From contig VCJN01000151.1 of NCBI GenBank assembly GCA_006384855.1, forward strand, positions 207,966-271,965: 64,000 bases of DNA, read 5' to 3'. The notes beneath the pieces are model-generated. The model ran no database searches. It worked only from the letters and a program-made list of their open reading frames with translations, and was not told where the DNA came from. A program made the position numbers and the translations under genes. This document shows, in pieces, positions 48,163 through 59,600 of this stretch (the stretch's first letter is position 1; each line of letters begins with the position of its first letter). This DNA is from Tetraselmis striata (taxonomy: Eukaryota > Chlorophyta > Chlorodendrophyceae > Chlorodendrales > Chlorodendraceae).

Positions 48163-48600
48163 TTTGCTGTCCCGTATGCTAGATCACTTCTGTTACTGCG
48201 GCTTGCGCCTCGCCGTTGCCTCCTGCTGCGGGCTGCGGCTGGCTGGCAGTCCTTCGCATTTGGCTGACAGCATAGCGCTTCCGCCGGGAGCGCTCGAGAC
48301 CTACCGTTGCTTCCCGTCGTACGTGGCATGGCACAGCCTGCCGTACACCGTGAGGGACAGCTCCGGCATGAGAGGCGCTGGATACTCTGGGTACAGTGGG
48401 GCGGCATTGCCCGACCGAATCTCCCAGGTAAAGGTGCAGACTTCCCTTAAAGTGGCGGAAGCACGGGGTTATGTTTAGGCGGTAGCAGCGGACGATTGAG
48501 TACCGACATGCAAGACTACGCAAATGCGCAGGACTAAGCAAACGGGCGCAGGCCGGCGCACATCGCAGACGGACCACAGCGGAAAGCATGAAGGGTATGT
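48163..48600. other. spacer with unassigned open frames
   Basis: Open frames on both strands (48164-48478 plus, 48179-48604 minus) with no recognised domain. Confidence 0.35.
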
Positions 48601-48634
48601 TCATCGTCTAGAGGCAGGCTACATGCACCACTCA

Positions 48635-49115
48635 CCTGCCCTGCGAGTCCGTTAGGACGTAGTCTCTAAGGATACCACTAGCGAGGCCGCCTTTGACTTC
48701 CGACACGGTGACTGCCTCGTCTTGTCCCTCCAGCAAGAAGGACATGTTGAGCCATTGCCTGGGATCAAGCAACTGCAACTCGGTTACCACCTCCTCCGCC
48801 GACGCGTCAGGCTTCTCCACTTATTTCCAGTGCATTTGCGAAATCTATATGTTCAGCCTCGCGTTCGTCGGCCTCACGCTTCGCCGCCTGAACATCCCGT
48901 CTCCTGGCTTATACTTGCTGCAAACCGAAGCAAGGCTCTCTCCGGTGTCTCTGCTTAAGCGCAGCAACAGTGGTCCCGGTTGCAATCCAGAAATCCTCGC
49001 AATGAAGGCAGTGCACGAAACTACTAGCACCGCCGGCCACCGTGGAAACCCAGAAGTCGGAATCGCAACGGGCCCGTCTAGACATTGCTGCATCCTTCGG
49101 GTTGGTGAGCAATGA
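48635..49115 (-). pseudogene. unassigned gene or transposase fragment
   Basis: On the minus strand one frame at 48645-48820 reads EEVVTELQLLDPRQWLNMSF and runs to a canonical donor (GGCAG then GTGAGTG at about 48640). Just upstream another frame reads KREADEREAEHIDFANALEI. Further upstream there is a Cys/His-rich piece, FVHCLHCEDFWIATGTT with a downstream HRRE, which resembles a BED-type finger of hAT transposases. Frames differ between pieces, so introns or decay are needed. The family remains uncertain. Confidence 0.3.
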
Positions 49116-50580
49116 GGCGTGCGCGTGAGTCGGTGATGGAGCGCGCGGCTGATAATGACGAGTTAGGTTTGGCGGCGCAACGGACATAGTCGCTACATGT
49201 GTCGATCGGTACCGGCGACGCTGCAGGGACATGTGACCGCGCCACGCCGTATTGGCCGCGTGCAACGCGCGCGCACCTACCCCCACCGGCACGAATAATG
49301 GTACGAGTACAGGTACGTGCGCGGGAGCCAAAATATATACGGCCACCTACGGTACGGTACTAGTCGATGATACACTATATGGGGCGCACATGGTACGGGT
49401 ACCGGTCGCCGGTACATTTAACGGCTATCGACGGGGTGTCACGGGGCTCACGGGGCGTCACGGGATGGTCCTCGGTCCGAGTGATCATGTCGCGAGGGTA
49501 TAGTTGCGGCGGGGGAATGCCGGTATATCGAGCATGAAACTTCAGATAGAAATGACGGCTCGGGCAGCGAATGTTGCATCTAGTGCCATCTCTGTATCAA
49601 CGCTCGGTCGACTGTGCTTGACGTCCGGGACCGGGTGTCGTCGTGCGGTGGAATACTTACTCTGGCTACCCTCTTCCATATATCCTCGGTATGAGGTGGA
49701 ACGGCCCGCTTGGCTGGTAAGGTGACCCGGTCGCATGAGCCGGCGGGTGGGAGCTGAGCTGCTACGGGACGGCCCCATTGGCCGTTTCCGAGTGCTAAAT
49801 GCGCCGGGCTGTCGGTCGGTACGCAGTGCCGCTCGTCAGTGCGGAACGTTGGGAGCACGAGCCGTGACGGAGAGTTTGAATCTACAGGGCTATGGCCCGC
49901 TACGTGTACACATGGTCTACGCCTGCGGGGATCGTGGTGGCCGAAGCGGCGGCCCTGCCCTTGGTGGATGCCTACGGCGCGGTACTCCCTCCCTTTGCTG
50001 GTCAGGTTCCCATCCTCGTCGGAGCCGGTGGTCAGGTCGGCATATGTGCTGCAACCCCTTCTCTTCGGCTTGGGCGGGCCCGCGTCTCTAGCGGGTACGA
50101 GCTCCCCCCCCCGGCATGATGTTCACCTTTCCGGCCATTGTAGCTTATTGCTCGTAGCTTGTAGGGAAAAACACATAACGGGGGGGGGGGGGGGGGGGGG
50201 GGGGGGGGAGGGGGTAGCGTGCCGTGGTAGCGGGGTGGACCTGTGGCCTGGTGTGACGTCGCACTATTGTTTGGTCTGCCTTGCGCCCCGCTACATGTGT
50301 ACCTATGCGCTGCTATGCATAGCCTTATTTCGAACCATTGTATGCTCCTCTCGTCCCCGTGCCTACTCATGTGCAACGCTCCGAGCGCTTTTCCCGACAG
50401 CTCCCTTCGCCTGTTGTTTTAAAACACATGAATAGATTTGGCCCGGCGACGTTCTACTTCCCACGGCGGTACGCCACTTTCATCTGATTTAGGCAAGTAT
50501 CACAATGCACGTGCGTGATTTTAGGAGCAGTCCTTCTCCTAGCAGTCCCTCCGATGAGTATTCGCTACGAGTCGCTACTG
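49116..50580. other. spacer with poly-G run, no gene recognised
   Basis: Open frames at 49839-50435 and elsewhere have no known domain. Contains GGTACCGGT-rich patches (49200-49420) and a 29-nt G run. Confidence 0.4.
50180..50208 (+). repeat. poly-G tract, 29 nt
   Basis: A 29-nt G homopolymer, interrupted afterwards by a single A (AGGGGG). Confidence 0.9.
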
Positions 50581-50606
50581 GTTTAGGGTTTAGGGTTTAG
50601 GGTTTT
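50581..50606 (+). repeat. interstitial telomere repeat (TTTAGGG)3
   Basis: GGTTTAGGGTTTAGGGTTTA then GGGTTTTGG: three and a half units of the plant-type telomere repeat, G-rich strand on +, immediately before the LINE body. Confidence 0.9.
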
Positions 50607-53600
50607 GGCGCCGCGTGGGCGCCGAGGATTGACGCCGCAGCCAGGTCGCTCCAGCCCGCCCGCGTCAGGCACCACCCGGCCGATGTGCTGGCTTTCACCG
50701 AGGTCGCCGCCGCGTGGCTAGCCAAGGCGCGCGCCGTGTTGGCCGAGCGGCACCGCCGTCGGGGGGCGCGCCGCGCCGGTGGAGCTGGACAATCGTCGGT
50801 GCTGCCGTCGCCCGCACTGCCGTCCGTCGCTGCGTTCCGGGGCGTCGCAGCGCCCCCGGTTGTTGCCCCCACGCCGCCAAAGGGCCCCGAGCCGAGGCGG
50901 ACGGCGGCGGCTGCAAGCCTTGGCGTGGCGCTTCCGCGCTTTCGCGGAGAGGCGCATGACCGAACACGTGCGCTCATGGGACGACGCGCGCACTGAGGCG
51001 TTCTACGCCGGACATGCCCGCCAGCGTCGGACGGACGCCGATCTCTTTGCGGCGCTGCTCGTGGGCACCGCGGACACCGTTGTGGCGTTGGTGGAGGACG
51101 GAGAGCTCTCCCGAGCGGCGGGCCGACTATCTTCTAAGGGTATGGGCGACTTGTCCGATCCTGCTATCCTCGCCCAGCTGCGCGACAAGCACCCGTCCCG
51201 TAGCCACCCGATCCCAGACGCCGCGTATGCCATTCCGGTGGACGAGGCCGCCCTGACGGTGGACATGCGCGTGCCGTACCAGCAACTCAAGCAGCACGTG
51301 GCGGCGGGGCCCTCAGGCATGCGCAACGAGTATCTCCGCTGCTTGGTGGGCGAATACGCCCCGGCGTCCGGGCCCGCGGCAGTCCGCGCCATGTCGGAGG
51401 TTGCCTCCATGTACCTCCAAGGCCGCCTGCCCGGGTGGTTCAACCGGCTCTTCGCCTCTGCTAGGCTCGTGGCACCTGTCAAGAAGCTAGGCGAGGGGAG
51501 GGCCCCGGACGTGCGGCCTGTGGCAATCGGGGAGGCGGAGCGGCGCGCAGCGGAGCGGGCAGTGGTTGACAACATGAAGGAGGCATACGTGTCGGTGCTC
51601 GCTCCATCTCAGCTCGGCGTTGGCATTCCCGCGGGCAACTCTGTGCTCATCCACGGCGTCCGGCTCATCGCCGAGAAGCTTGGCCCACGTGCCGTCATCG
51701 TCCACACAGACCTTCGCAACGCTTACAACGAAGCATGGCGCCGCACCATCATCCAGCGCCACATCGATTGTTCTCCACTACACCCTGTCATCCCTGCGCT
51801 CCTAGCCTCCCTCTCCACGGACTCGTATCTGGTCGTGGACGACCGGTCCGCCCCTCTGCGGTCGGAGGACGGCGTGCAACAGGGCGCACCTTTGGCCACG
51901 ACTTCCTTTTGCGTCGCGATTCACCCCGAGGTGCAGCAGTGTGATACCACGTTGGAGGTCAATGACGGGGCGGCGCGCTTCAACGCCGACGATGGAATTT
52001 TGGTGGGCCTTCCGGAGCACGTTTGGCCGGCTCTTCACGCCTTCCGCACGTCCATCAAGGCGTCCGTGGGGCTTGAGGTGCGCTTCGACAAGATGCAGGC
52101 GTATAGCGCAGACATGGAGGCGGCGCGGCGTGAGGCTCCGGCCGACATCGAGTGGCCAGAGCTAGATGGCCATCACGGCATCGCGGTCCTCAACGTGCCG
52201 CTCGGATCGCCAGAGTATGTGCAGGCGTACATGCGCGGCAAGGCGGAGGAGCTACGAGAGGAGGTGGACGCTAGCCTGAGCAAGCTTCTGTCTGCCAAGC
52301 CCAGCCGTCGGTACACCCACGCCTTGCATCACCACGCATGGGCCCTGCTCAAGCATTGCATGCAACACAAGGCGGGGTATTGGCTCCGCAATTGTCTTCC
52401 GTCCGAGGTGGAGGCCTTTGCGGAGGCGGTGGATGCCACCATCCTCGCGGCGGTCGAACGGGTGCTAGGGGTCTCTTTTGATCCCTCCACGTACGGCACC
52501 GACACCAATCCGGTGGTCACCGATTTCTTGGCGGAGCTTTTGCACGACCCCGACCCCATGGCAGCGGAGGTGGCTACCTTGAGCGAGGATGCAGTGGCCA
52601 GGGCGCGCAGCAGGCTTCACCTCCCCACTCGATTGAAGGGAGCTGGCATCCGCCGCATGGCTACCGTTCGTGATGCCGCCTTCATCGGCTGCATGAACGC
52701 CATCCTCCCAAGGTTCCTGACTAGGAACTCCGGCACCAACACCCCCACCCCTGGTTTCTTCGACCCACAGCTCGGGTCCGTACTTGGCCGAGGCAGCTTC
52801 AACGCAAATTCTTCCGCCCGCCAGTATGACCACTTCCTCAACGATGCTCATGGGTCGGACAGCTACGCCGCGGAGATGCGCGAGGCGTGGGGCCGCCTCC
52901 AAGCGGCTACTGCTGGCCATCTCGGCGACGCAGATGCACGCCAGATGGAGCGGGAAGTGGAGGCTGCGCCGGGCTCGCAAAAGGAGCTAACGGCATTTCT
53001 AGACCAGGCCAACAACTCCCGGCTTCGAAATGAGGTGTGCGCTCTCCCTGCCACATGTAGGGAACGGATCTTGTTCAACCAGCTCGACGCGGCGTCAGGC
53101 ATGTGGACAGTGGCCATCCCCACCGCGCGGACAGCCATGACTCCGCATGAGCTGCGAGAGGTCGCTGCCGGGTACTTCTTTCTGCCTAGCCCGTGCTTGG
53201 CCCCGGTGGTTGGGTGCCAGATCATTCTGCCCTCGACGGAGCACAACCCCGTCATTGTTGATCTATACGGCGACGCGCTCATGAACCTCCCGGCGCCTGG
53301 AGACGCTCACTGGCGTGTACAGCACGACGCTATCGCAGATGCCTTCCGCGATCACTGTGTTCACGACCTAGGTATCGCGGTACGGCGGGAGGTGGATGAC
53401 TTGTTCCAGCAGGCAGTGCCTCTCGGCAACACCGTACCCCGGGATGAACTCAAGGACCTAGTGCCGGACGCAGAGCTCTCCCTTCCGGCGTTCAACGTCG
53501 TGACCGGGAGCTATGATCCCCGGAGCTTGAAGTCCACGCTGCTAGAGTTCAAGACTATGCGGTACGGGGTCAAGTACACTTCGGTGCCCCGGGCCACAGC

Positions 53601-54290
53601 TGTGGATCGGTTTGAGCGCTCCCTGTTGGGCGACATACAACGGGGGTTGGCTGCGCGGGACGCGGCGTGGCACAACACGGAGCCCGGACAGAAGGGTCCT
53701 CTTCGAGACATCCTGGATATGTCGGAGTACACGGGCATGGTCTTCGGCACAGTGGGTGAGGTGAGCAAGGGGGTGCACCGCACAGTGCGTGGTATCGCAT
53801 GCTTGGCTGCGGACCAGGGTGCCCTCTCATCGCGGGGCACTCGGTGCATCACCCGGGCTCACCAGGAGGCCTTGCTCGCAAGAGATTTCCTCGGGGTCCT
53901 GAGCTTGGTGGCCGCTCGAGAGCGTGCTCGCTGCCTCATCAGACGGCGCAGATTCGTCTCCCATCCCGTTGCTGAAGCTGCACAGCACGTCCGAGGATCA
54001 CCTACACACACACGTGCTCGCGTGGCCCGGACTCTGAACCGTGTGCGCATCACTCATCCATCCCGCCTTATGCGGGATGCGGGCCGCTTTTAGGCGGCTT
54101 GCTGTGTTGATTTTCTAATTCTGGGGAACTGCCCTTTTTGTAATTCACACCAGTACGAGTTGTCATGCAACGAGTCGCTACTGGTAGTCGCTACCTGCAC
54201 GTGTATTGATCTTTTAGTGCTGCTTGTAGGGGTGGATTTTTACGACTGGCCCTTTTGTAATATATTCACACCAGTACTACCAGGTACTAC
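50607..54290 (+). mobile_element. non-LTR retrotransposon (LINE), near-intact ORF, RLE-like C-terminus
   Basis: Coding DNA begins directly after the telomere repeats and the 3' end carries two TTTTGTAATxTTCACACCAGTAC tails (about 54140 and 54265). It shares about 95 percent of its sequence by eye with the 5'-truncated copy at 12393-14905. The main frame is intact, so activity is plausible. The 5' end may still be truncated: open coding-like sequence in another frame continues up to the telomere tract. The clade is not assigned; Dualen/RandI, Utopia or a related RLE-bearing group are candidates. Confidence 0.88.
50956..54093 (+). CDS. LINE reverse transcriptase with C-terminal PD-(D/E)XK-like region
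   Basis: From ATG at 50956 (the frame is open from 50779) an uninterrupted protein of about 1045 residues runs to TAG. Reverse transcriptase motifs in order: AAGPSGMRNEYL, RPVAIGEAERR, LGVGIPAGNS (about 51612-51641), VIVHTDLRNAYNEAWRR (catalytic Asp), GVQQGAPLATTSF, and FNADDGILVGL at about 51980, a variant of the YADD box. Far downstream, LVPDAELSLPAFNVV (about 53458) and STLLEFKTMRYGVKY (about 53533) fit the PD...ExK pattern of a restriction-like endonuclease, inferred from pattern only. No APE endonuclease is seen upstream. The product would act at target-primed insertion. The ORF is undamaged, unlike the copy at 12.4 kb. Confidence 0.85.
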   Translation: MTEHVRSWDDARTEAFYAGHARQRRTDADLFAALLVGTADTVVALVEDGELSRAAGRLSSKGMGDLSDPAILAQLRDKHPSRSHPIPDAAYAIPVDEAALTVDMRVPYQQLKQHVAAGPSGMRNEYLRCLVGEYAPASGPAAVRAMSEVASMYLQGRLPGWFNRLFASARLVAPVKKLGEGRAPDVRPVAIGEAERRAAERAVVDNMKEAYVSVLAPSQLGVGIPAGNSVLIHGVRLIAEKLGPRAVIVHTDLRNAYNEAWRRTIIQRHIDCSPLHPVIPALLASLSTDSYLVVDDRSAPLRSEDGVQQGAPLATTSFCVAIHPEVQQCDTTLEVNDGAARFNADDGILVGLPEHVWPALHAFRTSIKASVGLEVRFDKMQAYSADMEAARREAPADIEWPELDGHHGIAVLNVPLGSPEYVQAYMRGKAEELREEVDASLSKLLSAKPSRRYTHALHHHAWALLKHCMQHKAGYWLRNCLPSEVEAFAEAVDATILAAVERVLGVSFDPSTYGTDTNPVVTDFLAELLHDPDPMAAEVATLSEDAVARARSRLHLPTRLKGAGIRRMATVRDAAFIGCMNAILPRFLTRNSGTNTPTPGFFDPQLGSVLGRGSFNANSSARQYDHFLNDAHGSDSYAAEMREAWGRLQAATAGHLGDADARQMEREVEAAPGSQKELTAFLDQANNSRLRNEVCALPATCRERILFNQLDAASGMWTVAIPTARTAMTPHELREVAAGYFFLPSPCLAPVVGCQIILPSTEHNPVIVDLYGDALMNLPAPGDAHWRVQHDAIADAFRDHCVHDLGIAVRREVDDLFQQAVPLGNTVPRDELKDLVPDAELSLPAFNVVTGSYDPRSLKSTLLEFKTMRYGVKYTSVPRATAVDRFERSLLGDIQRGLAARDAAWHNTEPGQKGPLRDILDMSEYTGMVFGTVGEVSKGVHRTVRGIACLAADQGALSSRGTRCITRAHQEALLARDFLGVLSLVAARERARCLIRRRRFVSHPVAEAAQHVRGSPTHTRARVARTLNRVRITHPSRLMRDAGRF

Positions 54291-54559
54291 TGGTATCCCA
54301 ATATGCCCGGCCCGTGCGCCGCGCCCGTCACCAGATTGACCGTTGTGTAGCAACTAAGCCCACCACAGTGGACCGTGCACTACGAAGCCTGTTTGAGTTT
54401 CCTGCCCCAATAGGTCCACCTCACGGGTGCCGGGAATTCAACCCAACAAGGCAGCGCCGGGCCTACAGGCCGTGGGGGGTTGTCCCGAGTGGTGGACTGG
54501 AGGCGGCTTCGGCTGGATCAGCGGCCCGGGAGTAGCAGATCGCGGCGAAGCCAGCGCAG

Positions 54560-55961
54560 ATGGCAGTTGCCAAGCCGCCACTGAAGGCGGCGGGGAGGGA
54601 CAGTGGCGGCCGGGGGGACAAGGAGGACAAAGATAGGGAGGGCCGGGCGGCTGTGTACGCGGCACTGGTGCTGGCGCAGGTGGCCTTGAGCTTTGGTGCG
54701 GCGTACCTGCGACTCAGCCTGCAGGCGGGCGAGGAGCCGCTGGAGCCAGTGATCTTCGCGATGGCTCGTGAGATGCTGGCCAGCCCGCCATTGCTTCTGC
54801 TGTCCTGGTACAAGTCGGGCGTGGTGCTGCCGCCATCCGCAGACCTCGGCTGGTTCGCGCTGCTCGGGTTGTGCCTCTTTCTCAACCAGCTCTTCTTCCT
54901 GCTGGGCCTGCAGTTCAGCGGCGTGGTGGTGGCCACCTGCATGCAGGTGCGAGTTCTTGGGGCCCTCCTGCCCGTCCACCTACGCTGTGCAATGGGGCAA
55001 GCTCTGGCCCCCACCATGGCCCGGGGGACGCTGCGTATGGGGTGCTGTCCGCGCTCTAACCGCCCTGCGCTTGCTGATGCAGCCCTCAGTGCCGGTTTTC
55101 ACGGTGGCGCTGGCGGTGCTGGTGTTCCGGACCGAGGCTGGCTCCCGCCAGAAGCTGGGCGGCATCTTCTTGGCGGTCGGCGGCGCGGTGGTGATGGTGT
55201 TTGGCAGCAGCAGCGGAGCCGCTGTGGGCACGGGCGACACGCCGGTGTACGGACTCAGCGGCCGCATGCTGGCGGGCAACGCCTGCCTGCTGACTAACTG
55301 CCTGTGCGCCTCGGGCTTTTTCATCACCGCCAAGCGGCTCACGGGCCGGCACCACGCCGCCAGCGTGACCGCCTGGGCCTACTGTGGGGCCTCTCTCTGC
55401 ATGCTGGCCACCGCCATGGCGACAGTGCCTTGGGAGCGCTGGTCGCTGCCGCCCCACATGCTGCCGGCGCTGGCATACTGGGTGGTGGTGTGCTCCGTGG
55501 GCGGCTACGCCTGCCTGACCTGGGCCACCAGCCGGCTCCCCGCCAGCCACGTGGCCGCCAGCCAGTGCCTGCAGCCGTTTGTGGGCACTCTGCTTGGTTC
55601 CATGCTGCTGGGAGAGCCCATCACGGGATGGGACCTCGGCGCACTTGCCATCCTGGCCGGCCTCGCTGCGGTGGTCACCGACAAGCCGCGGCGGCCCCAG
55701 TGGCTGCTTCCAGGCGCCGACCTGCAGGATGCCGAGGATGGGGAGCTGGGTGGCAGCAATGGGGCTGTAAGCGGACCGCCCTCCTTCAGCCAGCGCCGCA
55801 TGAGCGCGTCCGGTAGCGGCGGCATCTCGCGTGCTAGCAGCCGGCAACTTTCGCAGGCGCTGTCGCCACCGGGGGCCAATGAGGGCGGCAGTCTGGCGAG
55901 CATCCCTCGCATGGAGAGCGATGGCAGCCTCTCGCGACATGGCCTGCGATCACCGCAGTAG
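54560..55961 (+). CDS. EamA/drug-metabolite superfamily transporter (WAT1-like)
   Basis: Two exons: 54560-54946 and 55083-55961, joined in phase 0 (VVVATCMQ then PSVPVFTVALAVLVF), giving 421 residues. The donor is CAG|GTGCGA; the acceptor is GATGCAG. The protein has about ten hydrophobic segments, a first EamA repeat (AREMLASPPLLLLSWYKSG through LFFLLGLQFSGVVVATCMQ) and a second (TAWAYCGASLCMLATAM through LGEPITGWDLGALAILAGL). The QPSVPVFT and GSMLLGEPITGWDLGA signatures are typical of plant WAT1/UmamiT-type members. A hydrophilic Ser/Gly-rich C-terminal tail of about 80 residues (RRMSASGSGGISRASSRQL) may be phosphorylated. It is probably a membrane exporter of small metabolites; the substrate is unknown. 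The LINE 3' end lies 270 bases upstream of the ATG, so its promoter may include LINE sequence. A longer reading in another frame from 54768 ignores the intron. Confidence 0.88.
54947..55082 (+). other. intron of the EamA transporter gene
   Basis: 136 bases, GTGCGAG...TTGCTGATGCAG. Removing it joins two hydrophobic halves of one EamA repeat in frame. Confidence 0.85.
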
Positions 55962-56692
55962 CGCCCAGCTGCCATGGCGGCAGGAGGAGGGAGAGAAGAG
56001 TGCAGCAAACGAGCTGAGGAAGGCGCATCGGCGTTCCTGCCCCATGCGTGTTTTCATAGAAGCAAATAAGTAGGGAATACGGACAATTTAACGGAGCGCA
56101 ATGAATGCTTTAACAAATATACAGATGGTTGCCTTCAATGGCGGCAACGCCCCTGCTCTCCGTGGTCATGAGCAGCTAGCCCGCGCGGCCTCGGCTAGCC
56201 ACCAAGGCGTGGCTGGGCCATATCGAGCCGTGCTGAGCTGAGGGGTGGGGAGGGTGGAGAGCCACAGCAGCAGCAGCTGGCTGGCCCTAGCGATAGTGCA
56301 ATATGCCCCCCCCCCCCCCCCCCCCCCCGGCCCATCCACCTCGGGCGCGCCCCGCAGTGCCTACAAAAAGGGTTGGGTGGAATCCTGAATAAGTCTATAG
56401 ACCCTGAGCGAGCCCCTTAACCCCCCTGCACAGCCCAGAGGTTGGCTCAGCAGGCATCAACACTGCGGTAGGCATCGCCATTACATATGCGGCACATGCA
56501 CATGCCTTGAGGCCGCGCCAGCCGCCCCGGGATAGTGACCCATGGGGATGAAGGTAACAGAGAAGGAGGGGGGGGGGGGGGGGGGGGGGGGGGCAACTAT
56601 CTACCAGACTGGGCTGCGCCCTGGGTTTAGCGGGTCTGGCCGGCTAGCCCGTCCGAATGCCCACACGAGCGCTCGGCCCTGGCTGCGAGCCA
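55962..56692. other. convergent intergenic region with poly-C and poly-G tracts
   Basis: Separates the 3' ends of the transporter (plus) and SPB1 (minus) genes. It holds a 23-nt C run (56306-56328) and a 27-nt G run (56568-56594). A TGTAA-type polyadenylation signal was not located with confidence. Confidence 0.6.
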
Positions 56693-59600
56693 CTAACGCT
56701 TGCCTCCTCCCTTCTTGGCGGCGGCCTTCTTCAGCTTCACGGCCTTCTTGCCGCGTGCCTGATCCGCGCGAAGCCGGCCATCCTTGGGTGGCCCGCTAGT
56801 CTTCTGCCGCTCCATGCGCGTCGGCTTCTTCTTCCCCTTGGCCTTGTAGCCCGTCGACTTTGCCTGCGCGTAGAGCTTCTCGATCTCGCGCAGCTTGGCG
56901 CTGCTCGGCAGGTCGTCGTTGCCCGCAATGGTCGTGGCCTTGGAGCGCGCCTTCTCCAGCCGCACCCCCATCCGCTTGCGCTTGCGCGCCTTGGCTTCCG
57001 CCACCTTTTTGATAGGCCGCGAGTCGATCGCCTTGAGGCGGTCGCGCTCCGCGTCCATCTCCCCCTTGCTCAGGATGGCGCCCGGGCGCATGTGCCGAAA
57101 CTCATCCGCCTCAAACCACTTGGGCAGCCCCTCATCGTGAAACGCGTATCGATTGTACGCCGCCTCCACAATGCTATCCTTGGCCTGCGGGGAACGAGGG
57201 TTGGGGGGCGGGGGGTGGAGCGCAAGCGCGCGGAGGGAGATTCAGCATCTACAGGAAGGGACAAGGCGAGTGTCGCTGAGGATTGCACACCATTTGGGTA
57301 GGTAAGCTAACAGCACATTGCCGTATGGGGGAGGCGCCGGGGGGGAGGCCGGGGAGGCGGGGTAGTCCCGCACCTTGCGCCGCATCATCTTCTTGGCGAT
57401 GGCCAGGATCTCAGCTTTGGCGTCATCACTGAGGTAGTCAAACTCGTCATCTGAATCCGAGCCGCTGTCGCTGTCGCTGGGCGCCTGCGGCACCACCTCA
57501 AAGTCGCTGTTCTCCGATGCTGCCCCCTCCGCCTCCGCCGCCTCCGCCTCCACCTCGGCAGCCGCCCTCCTCAGCGCACCGCCCTTGCCGCGGGAAGCTG
57601 CTGCCGTCGGCGGCGCGGCCTCCTCGCCGTCTGCCTTTTTGGCCTTCTTGGTCGCCGTCGCCGGCTTGGCCCGCTTGGCGGCCGCCGCTGGCAATGGCTG
57701 CCCGGCCTCGTCCATATCCTCTAGCGACTGAAATACATCCTGGCTGAACCACTGGCTGGCAGCCACCGCCTCCGCGCCGCCTTCCCCGCCGCGCGCCTCC
57801 TTGTCCAGCGCCACCACCAATTCGTTGTCCTCCTCATCGCTGCTGTCAAACCGGTTGTCCGCCAGCTCACCGGTCTCCTCGCCCTCCACCTCAGCCTCGT
57901 CCTCGTCGCCCACACGGCGGCGCTTCTTCTTACGACCCGTGTCCTTGTTCTGCCCGCGGCGCTCCTGATACTGCTTGTACGACTCCTCCAGGTACTCGTC
58001 CATCAGTGCGTCGTAGCGCCTATGGGACGGCAGTCACGGAATAGGAGTTGGGGAATAGGGGGATACTCAGCACCTGTTCCATCAGGCCACAGGGGGCCAG
58101 GGCCAGGAAAGGAGGTGAGGAAGCAGGGCCCTGGGGGGGGGGGGGGTGTCCTGTCCTCCAGGCAAGGCGCTGCAGCCCGCCCAGATGCGCTCACCTCTGC
58201 TCCTCCTCCATGTCAATGCTACTGTCGCTGTCCGCGTCGGATTCGTTCGACTCCTCGTCGCCGCTCTCTAGCGCTTCCAGAGCGCCAGCATCCGGCGCGG
58301 GCGCGCTCTCCGAGGCCTGCCAGGCAGAAAAAAAGGAGCGAGAGGGAGGAGGGGGGGGGGGGGGGGGGGGGGGGGATCGGTGCGTGAATGCCGCGCAACC
58401 ATGCCGACTGCCACAGTGCAGACTTTGAATGTCAACTTCCGCCGCGCTAGTGAGCGGCGCTGGCAACGGTGCGCTTGTCGCTGGCCCGTGTGCGAGGTGC
58501 ATGACAGGGCGGCCACAGGGAGGGGAAGCAGGCGCATAGCCATGACAAGAGGGGGGGGGGGGGGGGGGGGGGTGGGACCTGCACAGCGCCCTTCCCACGG
58601 ATGCTTTTCAGAGAGAAGAGCCCCTCCGCCTGTGCGTCCAGCAGGTCCTCTGCCGTCCCGGAGGCCGCGGCCGCGCGTTCGCGCGCCTTCTTCTTTAGCT
58701 TGTGCTTGCGCTTCTTCGCGCGGCGCGCGTGCGCATCCATGCGCTCCTTGATGGCCTCCATCTCGGCCAGGATCTCCGCCTCAGGGTCCGCCTCTGCGCC
58801 CTCGTCCTCCCCTTCATCCCCCTCCTCCTCCTCGCTCTCCTCGCCCGCCTCCTTCTTGCGCCGCGCCACCTCCGCCAGCAGGTCCTTGCGCACCGCCAGC
58901 CGCCAGCGCAGAAGCTGCTTATACTCCTTGCGGCCCAGCACCTGCAGGTCCTCCACCAACGACTGCACCTCCAGGTTTGACGTCGCGTGCGACGCCACAA
59001 GAGAAGCCTGCCAGGCGGCGTCCTCGCCGCCCTCCTCGCCTTCCGGCACCGCCGCGCGGCCGGTCAGGTGGAACTTATTGTACACGCCCAGCATCTCCAC
59101 CGGGCTTTCACCCATCACAAACTGCAGCGCCGACGTCTCCTGCCAGGGGCAAGCACGATCCAATGGCCCGTGAGCCCACTTCCGGGCACCCGTCCGCCTT
59201 CTGCCGCCCACCATCCGCCCTCACACCGACCGTCCAGACCACGCCTGCAGCAGTGGCATAGTACCCACCTTGCGCAGCAGCGAGACGCCCTCCTCGTAGC
59301 CGTCGCGGTGGCGGCGCTGCTTGATCTTGCCCTTCACCAGTGCGTCCGGGCCCGTTGGCACGTGGCTGTCCTCCACCTCGGAGAACAGATGCCTGATTCC
59401 GAGAAAGTGGTGGTTATTGGGTGAGAGGTAACCCAAGGGGGGAAGAAGGGGGGGGGGGGGGGGGGGCATAGAGTTGCAGGCCCGCAATACCCAATAGCTC
59501 CAGGGTGGAGCTGGGGGACATGTGCAAGAGCCACATGCTCGTCCAGTGGGGCTAGGGGAGGCTGGCAGACATATGGGGCATCGGTCTGTTAGGGGTAGGA

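Noticed and set aside
54768-55961. Transporter starting at 54768 in a single open frame
   Set aside because: That frame gives Cys/Ser-rich nonsense before 55083; the spliced model restores hydrophobic segments and the EamA pattern.
2515-59466. All long G/C runs as sequencing artefacts
   Set aside because: They occur in specific positions with strand bias and flanking sequence is intact; lengths may be inexact, but presence is probably real.
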